Shown here: piece after piece, positions 37,991 to 47,123 of the stretch | How the letters are laid out: the number at the start of each line of letters is the position of its first letter | Position numbering within the stretch: the stretch's first letter is position 1 | DNA from: Pseudooceanicola aestuarii | GTDB lineage: Bacteria; Pseudomonadota; Alphaproteobacteria; Rhodobacterales; Rhodobacteraceae | Direction: 5' to 3' | Length of the DNA stretch: 64,000 nt | Assembly (NCBI RefSeq): GCF_010614805.1 | Contig: NZ_JAAFZC010000001.1 | Span: 2,334,001 to 2,398,000 of the forward strand | Translations under genes and position numbers: made by a program | The notes under the pieces: model-generated | The model's input: only the letters and a program-made list of their open reading frames with translations | Told to the model about the DNA's origin: nothing | Database searches by the model: none

Positions 37991-38857
37991 TCAGCCGTGC
38001 AGTGCCACCAGACGGTCGGCCAGATCCTGCGCGCGCTGCTGCTGCTGCCGGGGCAGGGCGGTGGGGCGCAGAAGAAGCTGCGCCAACACAGTGGGCCCCG
38101 CCGCCGCCGGGCTGTCCTCCGGGCCCAGGGCTGCGGGTTGGGCCGGTTGGCGGGGGGCGTCTGCCTCCCGGGCGGACCTGTGCGGGGCCGTCACTGGCAC
38201 GTCACGCGGCGAGATGGGCGTGGGCGGTGTGTCCTGGGGGGGCTCGGTCCGGGGCGTGTGGGTCGGGCCGCCGGCTGCCGGGGTCTCTTCCCAGTGCGTG
38301 GTCACGGAGTGCTGCGTCTCGGGGGCGCTGGTCGCCGGAGGCAAGGGCGCGGGCAGAGTTGGCGCCGGGGGAAATGTGCCGTTCGGTGCGGTGCCGCCCG
38401 GCGTCGCGGAGGAGGCGGGCGGCCCGTCTTCCGCCTCGGGTGCGGAGGGTGCCGGCGTGGCGGGCGCCTGGGGGGGAACCAACGTTTCCCGCTCCGCCGC
38501 AGGCTGGGCCGGGGGGAGGGGCGGGGATTGCACCGGGCGCAGTTCGACGATTTCCGCCTCGCGATATTCCGGCTGGGGCAGGTCCACGGGCTGCGACAGG
38601 CTGCTGACATGGGCAGCGCCCTTGTCACGCAGGATCTTCTGCACACCCTTGATGGTCAGCCCCTCGTCATGCAGCAGGCGTTTGATCCCGCCCAGCAGAA
38701 CCATATCGGCGGGCCGGTAATAGCGCCGCCCTCCGGCCCGCTTGACCGGTTTTACCTGGCTGAACTTGCTTTCCCAGAACCGCAGCACGTGGGCCGGCGT
38801 ATCCAGCCAGTCCGCCACTTCGCTGATGGTACGGAAAGCGTCGGCGCTTTTGGTCAT
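37991..38857 (-). CDS. MerR-family transcriptional regulator with long Pro/Ala-rich tail
   Basis: This 288-residue protein has a MerR-type winged helix-turn-helix at residues 8-78 ([60 protein letters not shown]). The rest (about residues 95-265) is a proline/alanine-rich, probably disordered extension with no sensor motif, ending in a short helix with QQQQ ([18 protein letters not shown]). Many MerR proteins end after a dimer coil, so the tail is unusual. It lies 15 nt downstream of ihfA and is probably cotranscribed with it. Confidence 0.88.
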   Translation of the reverse strand: MTKSADAFRTISEVADWLDTPAHVLRFWESKFSQVKPVKRAGGRRYYRPADMVLLGGIKRLLHDEGLTIKGVQKILRDKGAAHVSSLSQPVDLPQPEYREAEIVELRPVQSPPLPPAQPAAERETLVPPQAPATPAPSAPEAEDGPPASSATPGGTAPNGTFPPAPTLPAPLPPATSAPETQHSVTTHWEETPAAGGPTHTPRTEPPQDTPPTPISPRDVPVTAPHRSAREADAPRQPAQPAALGPEDSPAAAGPTVLAQLLLRPTALPRQQQQRAQDLADRLVALHG

Positions 38858-38872
38858 CGCCGCGCGGTCTCC

Positions 38873-39175
38873 TTACTTGCGGTTGCCTGCGGCGACCCGG
38901 TCCTTCATCAGGTGCGAGGGCCGGAAGGTCAGAACGCGGCGCGGATTGATCGGAACCTCTTCGCCGGTCTTGGGATTGCGGCCGACGCGGGCGGCCTTGT
39001 CCCGAACGGAGAAAGTGCCGAAAGACGAAATCTTGACCTGTTCGCCACGCACGAGCGAATCCGACATGTGGTTCAATACCGCCTCGACCAATTGCGCCGA
39101 ATCGTTGCGGGATAGGCCAACCTCACGGAATACGGCTTCGCTCAGATCCATCCGCGTGAGAGTTTTTTCGCTCAT
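38873..39175 (-). CDS. ihfA: Integration host factor subunit alpha
   Basis: This 100-residue DNA-bending protein of the HU/IHF family works as a heterodimer with IhfB. It begins [23 protein letters not shown] and has the beta-arm segment with [22 protein letters not shown], whose proline intercalates into DNA. The ATG at 39175 has AAGGGG upstream. A sigma70-like promoter lies about 60 nt further up, separating it from fabH. Confidence 0.96.
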   Translation of the reverse strand: MSEKTLTRMDLSEAVFREVGLSRNDSAQLVEAVLNHMSDSLVRGEQVKISSFGTFSVRDKAARVGRNPKTGEEVPINPRRVLTFRPSHLMKDRVAAGNRK

Positions 39176-39233
39176 CCCTGGCCCCTTTTTGTCAGCTGTC
39201 CGGCACCACGGCCGATCTTGTGCAGGCCCGTCC

Positions 39234-39263
39234 ACATTAGGCGGGTCCAATTTTCCGAGTCAA
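39234..39263 (-). promoter_or_regulatory. Sigma70-type promoter for ihfA
   Basis: On the minus strand TTGACT (39258-39263) is followed after 18 nt by TAATGT (39234-39239). This -35/-10 pair is about 60 nt upstream of the ihfA start in a locally AT-rich gap and would drive ihfA-merR. Confidence 0.55.
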
Positions 39264-39331
39264 TATAAGGGTTTCTTTCGGAAGTCTAATTTCCCCATGC
39301 CCCAGAAGGGAAGCAGGGGATTTCCGCCGTT

Positions 39332-40306
39332 CTACCAGCGCAGAACCACCGCGCCCCAGGCCAGGCCGCCGCCGATCGCCTCTGCCACCAGCAGGTCGCC
39401 CGGCTTGATCTGACCACGGGCCACGCCCACCGACAGGGCCAGCGGAATCGACGCGGCAGAGGTGTTGCCGTGATCCTGGACGGTGACGACGACCTTGTCC
39501 ATTGGCAGGCCCATCTTCTTGGCAGTGCCCTGAATGATGCGGATATTGGCCTGATGGGGCACGATCCAATCGACCGCATCGGAGGTCAGGCCCGCCTTTC
39601 CCAACGCAGCGTCAGCGGTCGCGGCAAGCTTGCCAACCGCTTGGCGGAACAAGGGGTTTCCCTGCATCCGCAGCTTGCCCGTCGTGCCGGTGGAGGACAC
39701 GCCGCCATCGACATATAGCATATCGCGGTAGCGGCCGTCGGAATTCAGGTCGCTGGCGAGGATGCCGCGATCCTCGGCCGACCCGCTGCCGGTGCGGGCC
39801 TCCAGCACCAGCGCGCCGGCGCCGTCGCCGAACAGCACGCAGGTGGACCGGTCGGTCCAGTCCATGATGCGGGAAAACGTCTCGGCCCCGATGACCAGCA
39901 CCTTTTCGGCCTGGCCGGACAGGATCATGCCATTGGCATTGGCCAGCGCGAAGATGAAACCGGCGCAGACCGCCTGTACGTCATATCCAAAGCCACGGGT
40001 CATCCCCAGCCCCTCCTGCACCATCGTGGCGACAGAGGGGAAAGTCAGATCGGGCGTGGAGGTCGCGACAATCACCGCGTCAATGTCATCAACACCCAAT
40101 TCGGCCATTTCCAGCGCGCGATGCGCGGCGTGGACGGCCATTTGCGAGGTGGTCTCCCCCTCGGCGGCGAAATGGCGCCGCTCGATGCCCGAGCGGGTGC
40201 GAATCCATTCGTCCGTAGTGTCCAGCGTCTTTTCGAATTCGGAATTGGGGACAATCCGTTCGGGCAGATAATGCCCGATTCCGGTCGCTACTGCGCGCAA
40301 GTTCAT
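39332..40306 (-). CDS. fabH: 3-oxoacyl-ACP synthase III (FabH)
   Basis: FabH starts fatty acid synthesis by condensing acetyl-CoA with malonyl-ACP. The 324-residue enzyme carries the catalytic Cys114 (QAVCAGFIFAL), the histidine motif VPHQANIRII and the asparagine motif DHGNTSAASIPLAL. Its ATG overlaps the plsX stop by 4 nt (ATGA), so the two are coupled. It belongs to the minus-strand rpmF-plsX-fabH group. Confidence 0.97.
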   Translation of the reverse strand: MNLRAVATGIGHYLPERIVPNSEFEKTLDTTDEWIRTRSGIERRHFAAEGETTSQMAVHAAHRALEMAELGVDDIDAVIVATSTPDLTFPSVATMVQEGLGMTRGFGYDVQAVCAGFIFALANANGMILSGQAEKVLVIGAETFSRIMDWTDRSTCVLFGDGAGALVLEARTGSGSAEDRGILASDLNSDGRYRDMLYVDGGVSSTGTTGKLRMQGNPLFRQAVGKLAATADAALGKAGLTSDAVDWIVPHQANIRIIQGTAKKMGLPMDKVVVTVQDHGNTSAASIPLALSVGVARGQIKPGDLLVAEAIGGGLAWGAVVLRW

Positions 40307-41418
40307 GTATTCCCTGCCTCCCGTTCGGCGGCATCCTGTGCGACGGTTGCGGCAGATGCAACCCGCGCGGCGATTTTCTCGTCAAAGCCGGAGAGAGCCA
40401 GCCGGTAGGCCAGCTTGACCGCGGCTGACACGCCGGTGGCATCTGCCGAACCGTGAGATTTCACCACTGTTCCGTTCAGCCCCAGGAACACGCCGCCATT
40501 GACGCGCCGGGGGTCGATCCTCTTGCGCAGGCGCCGCAGCGAGGTCAGCGCCAGCAGAGCGGCAAAGCGGGAGAGGGGGGAGTATTTGAACGCTTCCTTC
40601 AGAAGCTCTCCCACCAGCCCGGCGGTGCCCTCACCCGTTTTCAGCGCGACATTGCCGGTAAAACCGTCGGTGACGATGACGTCGCAGGTGTCATCGACGA
40701 TGTCGCGCCCTTCGACGAAGCCGACGAAATCGAAATTCGCGCCATCGGCGGCCTGTTCGATCATGTCATGGGCGTCGCGCAATTCGGGGCGGCCCTTGTG
40801 TTCTTCGGTCCCGACGTTCAGCAGGCCGACGCGCGGACGGTCCAGCCCCAGCCCGTTGCGGGCATAGGAGGCGCCCATCAGCGCATATTGCAGCAGGTCT
40901 TCCTGATCGGCACGGATATCGGCGCCGGCATCGAGCAGCACGTTGAACCCCTGCGGGTTGCGCGACGGCCACAGGACCGAGATCGCGGGCCGGTTGACGC
41001 CGGGCATCTTGCGCAGCCGGATCATGGACAGCGCCATCAGCGCGCCGGTATTGCCGCAGGAGACACAGGCGCTGGCCTCCCCGTTGCGAACCGATTCCAG
41101 CGCCGACCACATGGAGGTCTGCTTGCCATGCCGCATGACATGGCTGGGCTTGTCCTCCATCGTCACCACATCGGCGGCATCGCGGATTTCGCAACGCTCG
41201 GCCAGGCCGCGGCGGCGACCGACCAGCTTTTCCAGTTCGGCCCGGGGGCCGTGCAGGATAAAGCCGAGATCGGCATTCTTCCGGGCAGAGCGCGCAATGC
41301 CGGCGACAACCGTCGCCGGCCCGCGATCGCCACCCATGGCATCGATGGATAGAATGATCTTGCGTCCGTCAGAGACGGGGGCGGTGGCCTGCGGGCTGGA
41401 ACTGCTGTTCGCGGTCAT
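40303..41418 (-). CDS. plsX: Phosphate acyltransferase PlsX
   Basis: PlsX converts acyl-ACP to acyl-phosphate for the PlsY step of phospholipid synthesis. The 371-residue protein contains ILSIDAMGGDRGP, ACVSCGNTGALMALSMIRL, LLDAGADIRADQEDLLQYALMG and VIVTDGFTGNVALKTGEG. A short Ser/Pro-rich N-terminal extension (residues 1-18) precedes the fold. It lies between rpmF and fabH on the same strand, a widely conserved arrangement. Confidence 0.96.
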   Translation of the reverse strand: MTANSSSSPQATAPVSDGRKIILSIDAMGGDRGPATVVAGIARSARKNADLGFILHGPRAELEKLVGRRRGLAERCEIRDAADVVTMEDKPSHVMRHGKQTSMWSALESVRNGEASACVSCGNTGALMALSMIRLRKMPGVNRPAISVLWPSRNPQGFNVLLDAGADIRADQEDLLQYALMGASYARNGLGLDRPRVGLLNVGTEEHKGRPELRDAHDMIEQAADGANFDFVGFVEGRDIVDDTCDVIVTDGFTGNVALKTGEGTAGLVGELLKEAFKYSPLSRFAALLALTSLRRLRKRIDPRRVNGGVFLGLNGTVVKSHGSADATGVSAAVKLAYRLALSGFDEKIAARVASAATVAQDAAEREAGNT

Positions 41419-41442
41419 GACCGAGACGACCCCGCCCGAAAC

Positions 41443-41649
41443 TTACGCCGCGTCTTCGTCCAGGTCGACCTCGTCGGCCATGGCAATGACTTCGCGATCC
41501 GCATAATGGCCGCAGGACGGGCACACGTGATGCGGGCGCTTCAGCTCGCCGCAGGACGGGCATTCGTTGGGGTTGGCAGCGCTCAGCGAGTCGTGCGCAC
41601 GGCGATTGTTGCGGCGCGACTTGGAGACTTTGTTCTGTTGGACAGCCAT
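41443..41649 (-). CDS. rpmF: 50S ribosomal protein L32
   Basis: This 68-residue ribosomal protein begins [22 protein letters not shown] and has a zinc-type pair of CPSCG motifs separated by ELKRPHHV. It ends with an acidic tail ([11 protein letters not shown]). It heads the rpmF-plsX-fabH group, coupling ribosome and lipid synthesis. A sigma70-like promoter lies about 110 nt upstream. Confidence 0.98.
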   Translation of the reverse strand: MAVQQNKVSKSRRNNRRAHDSLSAANPNECPSCGELKRPHHVCPSCGHYADREVIAMADEVDLDEDAA

Positions 41650-41759
41650 GTCACAACCTATTCTTAACTTGTGGGGCGCAGGGCCCGGTTTCCATTGAAT
41701 GCACGGCTCTTAGGCGGACCCGGTGCCGTCATTCAACCCAAAATTCGGATGAGGGCGCG

Positions 41760-41787
41760 AAAATACTTCCAAAACCGCCAAGTGCAA
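41760..41787 (-). promoter_or_regulatory. Probable promoter for rpmF-plsX-fabH
   Basis: On the minus strand TTGCAC (41782-41787) is followed after 16 nt by TATTTT (41760-41765). It lies between yceD and rpmF, in a short AT-richer stretch, and could give rpmF its own transcript in addition to read-through from yceD. Confidence 0.4.
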
Positions 41788-41816
41788 GCGATTCCTTGGT
41801 CAGCGCCCCGTCCGAC

Positions 41817-42371
41817 TCACTCCCCGCCCTTTTCAAGCTTTGCCTTCAGATCCGCAAGCCCCGCAAACGGTTTCACGTCCGCATCGGTCAATGGCCTGGT
41901 CCCCGGCTCGGCAAAGGCGGTCTGCGACAATGCCGCGTCGGGCTTGCGCGGATGCAGGGGCAGGGCGAGGGCCAGCGCCTCCTCCATCACGCGGGCGGGA
42001 TCGATCGCGTCGCCCAAGGGCTCCAGCGTCTCGTCCTCCGGCATTTCCACGGCGCCTTCCTCGTCCAGCACCGCGTCCGGCATGTGCGGGGTGAACCGGC
42101 GTTCGACGTCTTCCTCGATCCGGGTGGTCACCGGGTCCAGCGTGACGGCGCAGGGCTGCACCACGGTGGCCCCCAGATGGCCCGTCAGCCGCCAGTCGCT
42201 GCGTCCCTGGGCCCGGATCTCACCGTGAAAGCTGAGCTTGCGCAGGTCCAGCAGGTCCAGCCGTTCGGCCAGCGCGGCGAGGGCGGCGCCATCCGGGTCC
42301 AGTCGGAACCGCGTGGGTTTCTTTTGCGACAGGGCGGTGATCCGCAGGGCGGTCGTGGGTCGGGCTGTCAT
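41817..42371 (-). CDS. DUF177/YceD family protein
   Basis: This 184-residue protein of the YceD (DUF177) family is needed in other organisms for normal 23S rRNA accumulation. It has FHGEIRAQGRSDWRLTGHLGATVVQPCAVTLDPVTTRIEEDVERRF and an acidic middle (EDETLEPLGDAIDPARVMEEALALALPLHP). No second cysteine for metal binding is seen. The ATG at 42371 has AAAGGA. It is upstream of rpmF, the family's usual neighbour, and divergent from bamE. Confidence 0.9.
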   Translation of the reverse strand: MTARPTTALRITALSQKKPTRFRLDPDGAALAALAERLDLLDLRKLSFHGEIRAQGRSDWRLTGHLGATVVQPCAVTLDPVTTRIEEDVERRFTPHMPDAVLDEEGAVEMPEDETLEPLGDAIDPARVMEEALALALPLHPRKPDAALSQTAFAEPGTRPLTDADVKPFAGLADLKAKLEKGGE

Positions 42372-42449
42372 GGCATCCTTTCTTGAACGCCGGGCGTTCC
42401 TTCTGTAAGCGAGATAAAAGCCGGGACTGGCCAAGACAAGAGGGTGACG

Positions 42450-42908
42450 ATGGGGCAATTGGGTATTCGAGGCGCGCGGGGCGCGCTGATCCTCCTGGTG
42501 GCGCTGACGCTGACCGCCTGCACGGCGCAGTACCGAAACCACGGGTACCTGCCGCCCGAGGATGACGTTCAGACCGTGGAACTGGGCGAAGATCGCGACT
42601 CGGTTCTGGAAAAACTGGGTACCCCGGCGACGTCGGGCGTGTTGGAAGACAGCAGCCTGTACTACGTGCGCAGCCGGGTGAAACGCTATGCCTTCTTCCG
42701 CCCGGAAGTGGTGGAACGCGAAGTCGTCGCCGTCAGCTTTACCCCGGCGGGGCAGGTCTCCAACGTCGAGCGGTTCGGACTGGAAGACGGCAAGGTCGTG
42801 CCGATCGCCCGCCGCGTGACCTCCTCCTCGACCGCGAACAAGGGCTTCCTGCGCCAGCTGCTGGGCAACCTGGGCCGCTTCTCCGCCGAGAACGTACTGG
42901 GCGGCTGA
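42450..42908 (+). CDS. bamE: Outer membrane protein assembly factor BamE
   Basis: BamE is a lipoprotein of the BAM complex that inserts beta-barrel proteins. The 152-residue precursor has a signal peptide ending in the lipobox LTAC (Cys24), then the SmpA/OmlA fold: DVQTVELGEDRDSVLEKLGTPATSG and SLYYVRSRVKRYAFFRPEVVEREVVAVSF. The start is ATG 42450 (AGAGGG at 6 nt); a GTG two codons earlier is possible. A strong hairpin follows the stop. Confidence 0.92.
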   Translation: MGQLGIRGARGALILLVALTLTACTAQYRNHGYLPPEDDVQTVELGEDRDSVLEKLGTPATSGVLEDSSLYYVRSRVKRYAFFRPEVVEREVVAVSFTPAGQVSNVERFGLEDGKVVPIARRVTSSSTANKGFLRQLLGNLGRFSAENVLGG

Positions 42909-42914
42909 TCCATT

Positions 42915-42942
42915 CGGCGCCCGGCCCGAGCGTCGGGCGCCG
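42915..42942 (+). terminator. Hairpin terminator after bamE
   Basis: CGGCGCCCG (42915-42923) pairs perfectly with CGGGCGCCG (42934-42942) across a 10-nt loop, 6 nt after the bamE stop. It is followed by CATATAACC, so termination may be only partial. Confidence 0.55.
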
Positions 42943-43109
42943 CATATAACCGGCTGAAATCACTTGTCCAATGCGGGCGGAACGGGGGGCTTCCACATCC
43001 CCGGTCGGGCTGGCCCGCGCGTTTCCCCACTGGATTGCGTCATCAACGCGTCATATCTTCGATCTAAGGGCGTATCTCAAACGCCCTGGCAAGGTCGTGG
43101 AGGCCGCGC

Positions 43110-43850
43110 ATGTTGAACCTGAAGAAAGGGCGTTACGTCGCCCGCCTGGCCGAGGGGCCCGAAGATATCCGCGCCGCGCAGGACCTGCGCACTCTGGCCT
43201 TTCTGGGTCATGCCGGCGGAGATCGGCGGGATGCCGACGAATTCGATGCGATTTGTGCGCATATCCTGGTGGAGGACACGCGCGACGGCCGGCTGGTCTG
43301 CTGTTTCCGCATATTGCCGCTGACAGGGGGGCAGGAGATCGGGCGCAGCTATTCCGCCCGCTATTACGAATTGTCCAGCCTGGAGCAGTTCGAAGGCCCG
43401 ATGGTGGAGATGGGCCGGTTCTGCATCCATCCGGACGTGAAAGACCCCGATATCCTGCGCGTGGCCTGGGGGGCGATGACCGCCTACGTGGACCGCAACG
43501 GGGTCGAATTGCTGTTCGGCTGTTCCTCGTTCAAGGGGATCGACGCGGATCAATACCTGGACGCCTTTGCCATGCTGAAGGAGCGGCACCTGGCGCCGAA
43601 ACGCTGGCTGCCCCGGGTCAAGGCGCCGCGCGTCTTCCCTTTTGCCCGCAAGTTGCGGCGCAAACCGGATGCGAAACTGGCCATGCTGCGGATGCCGCCG
43701 CTGCTGCGCACTTACCTGATGATGGGCGGCTGGGTCAGCGATCACGCCGTGGTGGATGCGCAGATGAACACGCTGCATGTCTTTACCGGCTTGGAAATAA
43801 ACGCGATTCCGCCAGCGCGCAAACGGCTGCTGCGGGCCACGACAGGCTGA
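43110..43850 (+). CDS. olsB: L-ornithine N(alpha)-acyltransferase (OlsB-like)
   Basis: OlsB puts a 3-hydroxyacyl chain on ornithine, the first step to phosphate-free ornithine lipids. The 246-residue GNAT-like protein has KKGRYVARLAEGPEDIRAAQDLRTLAF, MVEMGRFCIHPDVKDPDILRVAW and LFGCSSFKGIDADQYLDAFAML, all typical. The usual second gene, olsA, does not follow: the next gene is an ABC-F ATPase about 100 nt downstream. Together with pcs and plsX it points to active remodelling of membrane lipids. Confidence 0.88.
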   Translation: MLNLKKGRYVARLAEGPEDIRAAQDLRTLAFLGHAGGDRRDADEFDAICAHILVEDTRDGRLVCCFRILPLTGGQEIGRSYSARYYELSSLEQFEGPMVEMGRFCIHPDVKDPDILRVAWGAMTAYVDRNGVELLFGCSSFKGIDADQYLDAFAMLKERHLAPKRWLPRVKAPRVFPFARKLRRKPDAKLAMLRMPPLLRTYLMMGGWVSDHAVVDAQMNTLHVFTGLEINAIPPARKRLLRATTG

Positions 43851-43946
43851 ATGGGACAGGCGCACGGCAGGGTCTGGGGCCTGTGGCGGCGGGCTGGCGC
43901 CGCCTGCTGTCTTGACGCTCGGCGCCGGGCCGATTAGCTGCCGCTG

Positions 43947-45779
43947 ATGGCCCGTGTACCCCTTCTTCAGCTTTCCGACATCTCCCTGACCTTTGGCGGA
44001 GATCCCGTATTCGCAGACCTCTCCCTTGTGGTGCAGGAGGGCGACCGCGTCGCCCTTGTCGGCCGCAACGGATCCGGCAAATCCACCCTGATGAAGGTGA
44101 TGGCCGGCCTGGTCGAACCGGATGCCGGCGCGCGGGTCATGGCCCCCGTCACATCCGTCGGCTACATGGAGCAGGAGCCGGACATGTCCGGTTTCGCCAC
44201 CCTGGGCGATTTCGCCGCCTCCGGGCTGGAACCGGGTGAAAGCTACCGCGTGGATATGGTGGCCGAGGGGCTGAAACTGGACCCCGCCCGGCCCGTCGAC
44301 ACAGCGTCGGGCGGGGAACGCCGCCGCGCCGCGCTGGCCAAGCTGATGGCCGAGGCGCCGGAACTGATGCTGCTGGACGAGCCGACCAACCATCTGGATA
44401 TCGAGGCGATCGCCTGGCTGGAGGCGGAGCTGGCCCGCACCCGCACCGCCTTCGTGCTGATTTCCCACGACCGCGCCTTTCTGCGCAACCTGACCCGCGC
44501 CACCCTGTGGATCGACCGGGGCCAGGTGCGACGCCAGGAACGGGGGTTCGACGGGTTCGAGGCCTGGCGCGACAAGATCTGGGACGAAGAAGACCAGGCC
44601 CGGCACAAGCTGGATCGCAAGATCATGGCCGAAGGTCGCTGGGCCGTCGAAGGCATCTCGGCCCGGCGCAAACGCAACCAGGGCCGCCTGCGTGCGCTAC
44701 AGGACATGCGCCGCGACCGCGCCGCGCAGATCCGCCGCCAGGGCACAGCTGCCCTGCAACTGGACAGCGGCCCGCAATCGGGGCGCAAGGTGATCGAGGC
44801 GACCGGCCTGGCCAAGGCCTGGGGTGGGAAGTCCATCGTCTCGGGTTTTGATATCAAGGTGAATCGCGGCGACAGGGTTGCCTTTGTCGGGCCCAACGGC
44901 GTGGGAAAAACCACGCTGATCAAGATGTTGATGGGTGAAGTTGAACCAGATGCGGGACAGGTCCGGCTGGGCACCAACCTGGTGCCGGCGATCTTCGACC
45001 AGAACCGCGCCGCGCTGATGCCGGACGCCAGCCTGTGGGAGAACATGACCGGGGACAAGGACATGCGCGTCTCTGGTCAGGCCGATCAGGTGATGGTGCG
45101 GGGCACGCCGCGCCACGTGGTCAGCTATCTCAAGGATTTTCTGTTCGACGATCAGCAGGCGCGCGGCCCCGTCCGGGCGCTTTCCGGCGGGGAAAAGGCG
45201 CGCCTGCTGCTGGCCAAGCTGATGGCGCGGGAAAGCAACCTGTTGGTGCTGGACGAACCGACCAACGACCTGGATGTCGAGACGCTGGACCTGTTGCAGG
45301 AATTGCTGGACGATTACGATGGCACCGTGCTGCTGGTCAGCCACGACCGCGACTTCCTGGACCGCGTCGCCACCACCACCATCGCGATGGAGGGCAACGG
45401 CCGCGCCACCGTCTATGCCGGTGGCTGGTCCGACTACCGTGCCCAGCGGGCCGACGATGGCGAGGCGTCAGGCAAGGTCCGCACCGGCGGTGCCACCAGC
45501 GCGAAACCCGACAAGGGGGAGGCCAAACCGGCCCCCAAGGCGGCGAAATCCGGGCTCAGCTTTACGGAGAAACATCGGCTGGAGGCGCTGCCTGCTGTCC
45601 TTGAACGGCTGGAGGCAGAGATTGCCAAGCTGGAGGAATACCTGGCTCAGCCGGACCTTTACAGCCGGGAGCCGGTCAAGTTCACCAAGGGGACAGAGGC
45701 GCTGGCAGAGCGTCAGCAGGCCCTTGCTGCAGCCGAAGAAGAATGGCTGACGCTGGAAGACAAGGCCCAGGCGGAGTAG
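43947..45779 (+). CDS. uup: ABC-F family ATPase (Uup-like)
   Basis: This 610-residue soluble protein has two ABC cassettes without membrane domains, acting on ribosomes or DNA intermediates. Cassette 1 has GRNGSGKS, SGGERRRAALAKLM and LLLDEPTNHLDIEAIAWLE; cassette 2 has GPNGVGKT, LSGGEKARLLLAKLM and LVLDEPTNDLDVETLDLL. The interdomain linker is Arg-rich, and the C-terminal 75 residues form a coiled coil (ERLEAEIAKLEEYL), the Uup mark. The ribosome site is weak. Confidence 0.9.
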   Translation: MARVPLLQLSDISLTFGGDPVFADLSLVVQEGDRVALVGRNGSGKSTLMKVMAGLVEPDAGARVMAPVTSVGYMEQEPDMSGFATLGDFAASGLEPGESYRVDMVAEGLKLDPARPVDTASGGERRRAALAKLMAEAPELMLLDEPTNHLDIEAIAWLEAELARTRTAFVLISHDRAFLRNLTRATLWIDRGQVRRQERGFDGFEAWRDKIWDEEDQARHKLDRKIMAEGRWAVEGISARRKRNQGRLRALQDMRRDRAAQIRRQGTAALQLDSGPQSGRKVIEATGLAKAWGGKSIVSGFDIKVNRGDRVAFVGPNGVGKTTLIKMLMGEVEPDAGQVRLGTNLVPAIFDQNRAALMPDASLWENMTGDKDMRVSGQADQVMVRGTPRHVVSYLKDFLFDDQQARGPVRALSGGEKARLLLAKLMARESNLLVLDEPTNDLDVETLDLLQELLDDYDGTVLLVSHDRDFLDRVATTTIAMEGNGRATVYAGGWSDYRAQRADDGEASGKVRTGGATSAKPDKGEAKPAPKAAKSGLSFTEKHRLEALPAVLERLEAEIAKLEEYLAQPDLYSREPVKFTKGTEALAERQQALAAAEEEWLTLEDKAQAE

Positions 45780-45884
45780 CCCGCATCCACCGGCCCAGGG
45801 CCGCGCCCCGGCAGGTTTGCACTGGCACGTGCGGGACGTCCGTCACTGCGATCCCTTGCGGCCGCGCCACCGGCGTGCGGCCCA

Positions 45885-46964
45885 TCACGCCCGCGGTTGC
45901 CACCGGCGCGCGGCCCAGACCAGCATCACGACCGTCAGGATGATCCGGTACAGGTGATGGATCGTCACGAAGGCCGGGTTCGCGTTCAGGCTCAGCGCGA
46001 CAAGTGCCATCTCCGTCACCCCGCCGGGGGCAAATGAAATCAGCAGCACGTCGAAATGCTCCCCCGCCAGGGGCGCGATTGCCAGCGCCAGGCCCCCCCC
46101 GATCAGCAACATCCCCGCTACGGACAACACTCCCAGGCCGACCGCGCGCAGCAACATCGCGAAATTGACTCCGGCGAAGCGCAGGCCAAGCGAGGCGCCG
46201 ATAATCAGCTGCGCCATGGAGATCAGCCATTGCGGTATCTCCACCACCGCAAGGCCCGACAGGTTCGCCGCCCCACCCAGAAGCATCGGCCCCAGCAATT
46301 GCCCTGCCGGCAATCGCAGCACATGGCCCAGCCCCAGGCCGAGCAAGCCCAACAACGCCACCTCCGGCAGGTGGGTGATCCCGGCATCCGCCCTGGCCAG
46401 GCTGATCCCCGCGCCGGACCCGATCGGCGCCCCGTACCACAGCGACAACCCTACCGGCAGCAGGGTCAGCACGCAGATGATGCGCATGAATTGCTGCACG
46501 GTCAGCAACCGCGCATCGGCGCCTGCGGCTTCGCCCATGACCATGGCCTCGATCAGGCCCCCGGGGGCGGCGGCAAAAAAGGCGGTGACCCGGTCATATT
46601 TCCCGATTCGGGTAAAGATCTGGTAATTCATTACCTGTACCAACGGCACAAACAGCGTGAGCGCCGCGAAGGAAAACGCCGCCTGGGGCAGGGCGGCCAG
46701 CACCTCCCAGGTGACGCGCGCACCGATGGTGACACCGATCACCGCGATCGCCGCCGCGCGCCACGCATCGGGGTAACGGAACCCGGTCGGCAGAAGGTCC
46801 GCGCGCAGGATCGCCAGCAGGCTGGTGGCCACCAATGGCCCCAGCACGAAGGGCAGGGGCAATCCCAGCATCCGGGCCAGCAGCCCGCCCGCCAGTCCCA
46901 GCCCGGTCACCGCCAGGCCGGTCAGAACCTGTGTGCGGGACATGAGGCGGGGCAACATGGGCAA
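45885..46964 (-). CDS. AbrB-family membrane protein (putative transporter)
   Basis: This is a 359-residue inner-membrane protein with ten or more helices in two similar halves (PLPFVLGPLVATSLLAILR; LPAGQLLGPMLLGGAANLSG). The FFAAAPGGLIEAMVMGE and SFAPGGVTEMALVALSLNANPAFV repeats identify the AbrB (ammonia-monooxygenase-annotated) family. These are putative transporters or regulators with no agreed substrate. A TTG at 46964 has GGAG at 6 nt; ATGs at 46958 and 46943 are alternatives. It is divergent from the cupin gene. Confidence 0.82.
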   Translation of the reverse strand: MPMLPRLMSRTQVLTGLAVTGLGLAGGLLARMLGLPLPFVLGPLVATSLLAILRADLLPTGFRYPDAWRAAAIAVIGVTIGARVTWEVLAALPQAAFSFAALTLFVPLVQVMNYQIFTRIGKYDRVTAFFAAAPGGLIEAMVMGEAAGADARLLTVQQFMRIICVLTLLPVGLSLWYGAPIGSGAGISLARADAGITHLPEVALLGLLGLGLGHVLRLPAGQLLGPMLLGGAANLSGLAVVEIPQWLISMAQLIIGASLGLRFAGVNFAMLLRAVGLGVLSVAGMLLIGGGLALAIAPLAGEHFDVLLISFAPGGVTEMALVALSLNANPAFVTIHHLYRIILTVVMLVWAARRWQPRA

Positions 46965-47123
46965 GGGGCGCTCCTATCTCCGGGGGGGCGATGCGCGGCC
47001 CCATCATCTGGTATGCCGCGGCATGCAGGGGGTCAAGCCACGGCGCCCCTTGCTCTCCACCGGCCGGAGGACCAATCTGCTGCCCAACCGGGCCGGTCTG
47101 GCCCGCAAGGGAGGGTACAGCAG

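Noticed and set aside
46056..47123. Long upstream extension of the cupin frame
   Set aside because: It is antisense to the AbrB-family gene and Gln/Arg-rich. A proper ribosome site marks the start at 47124.
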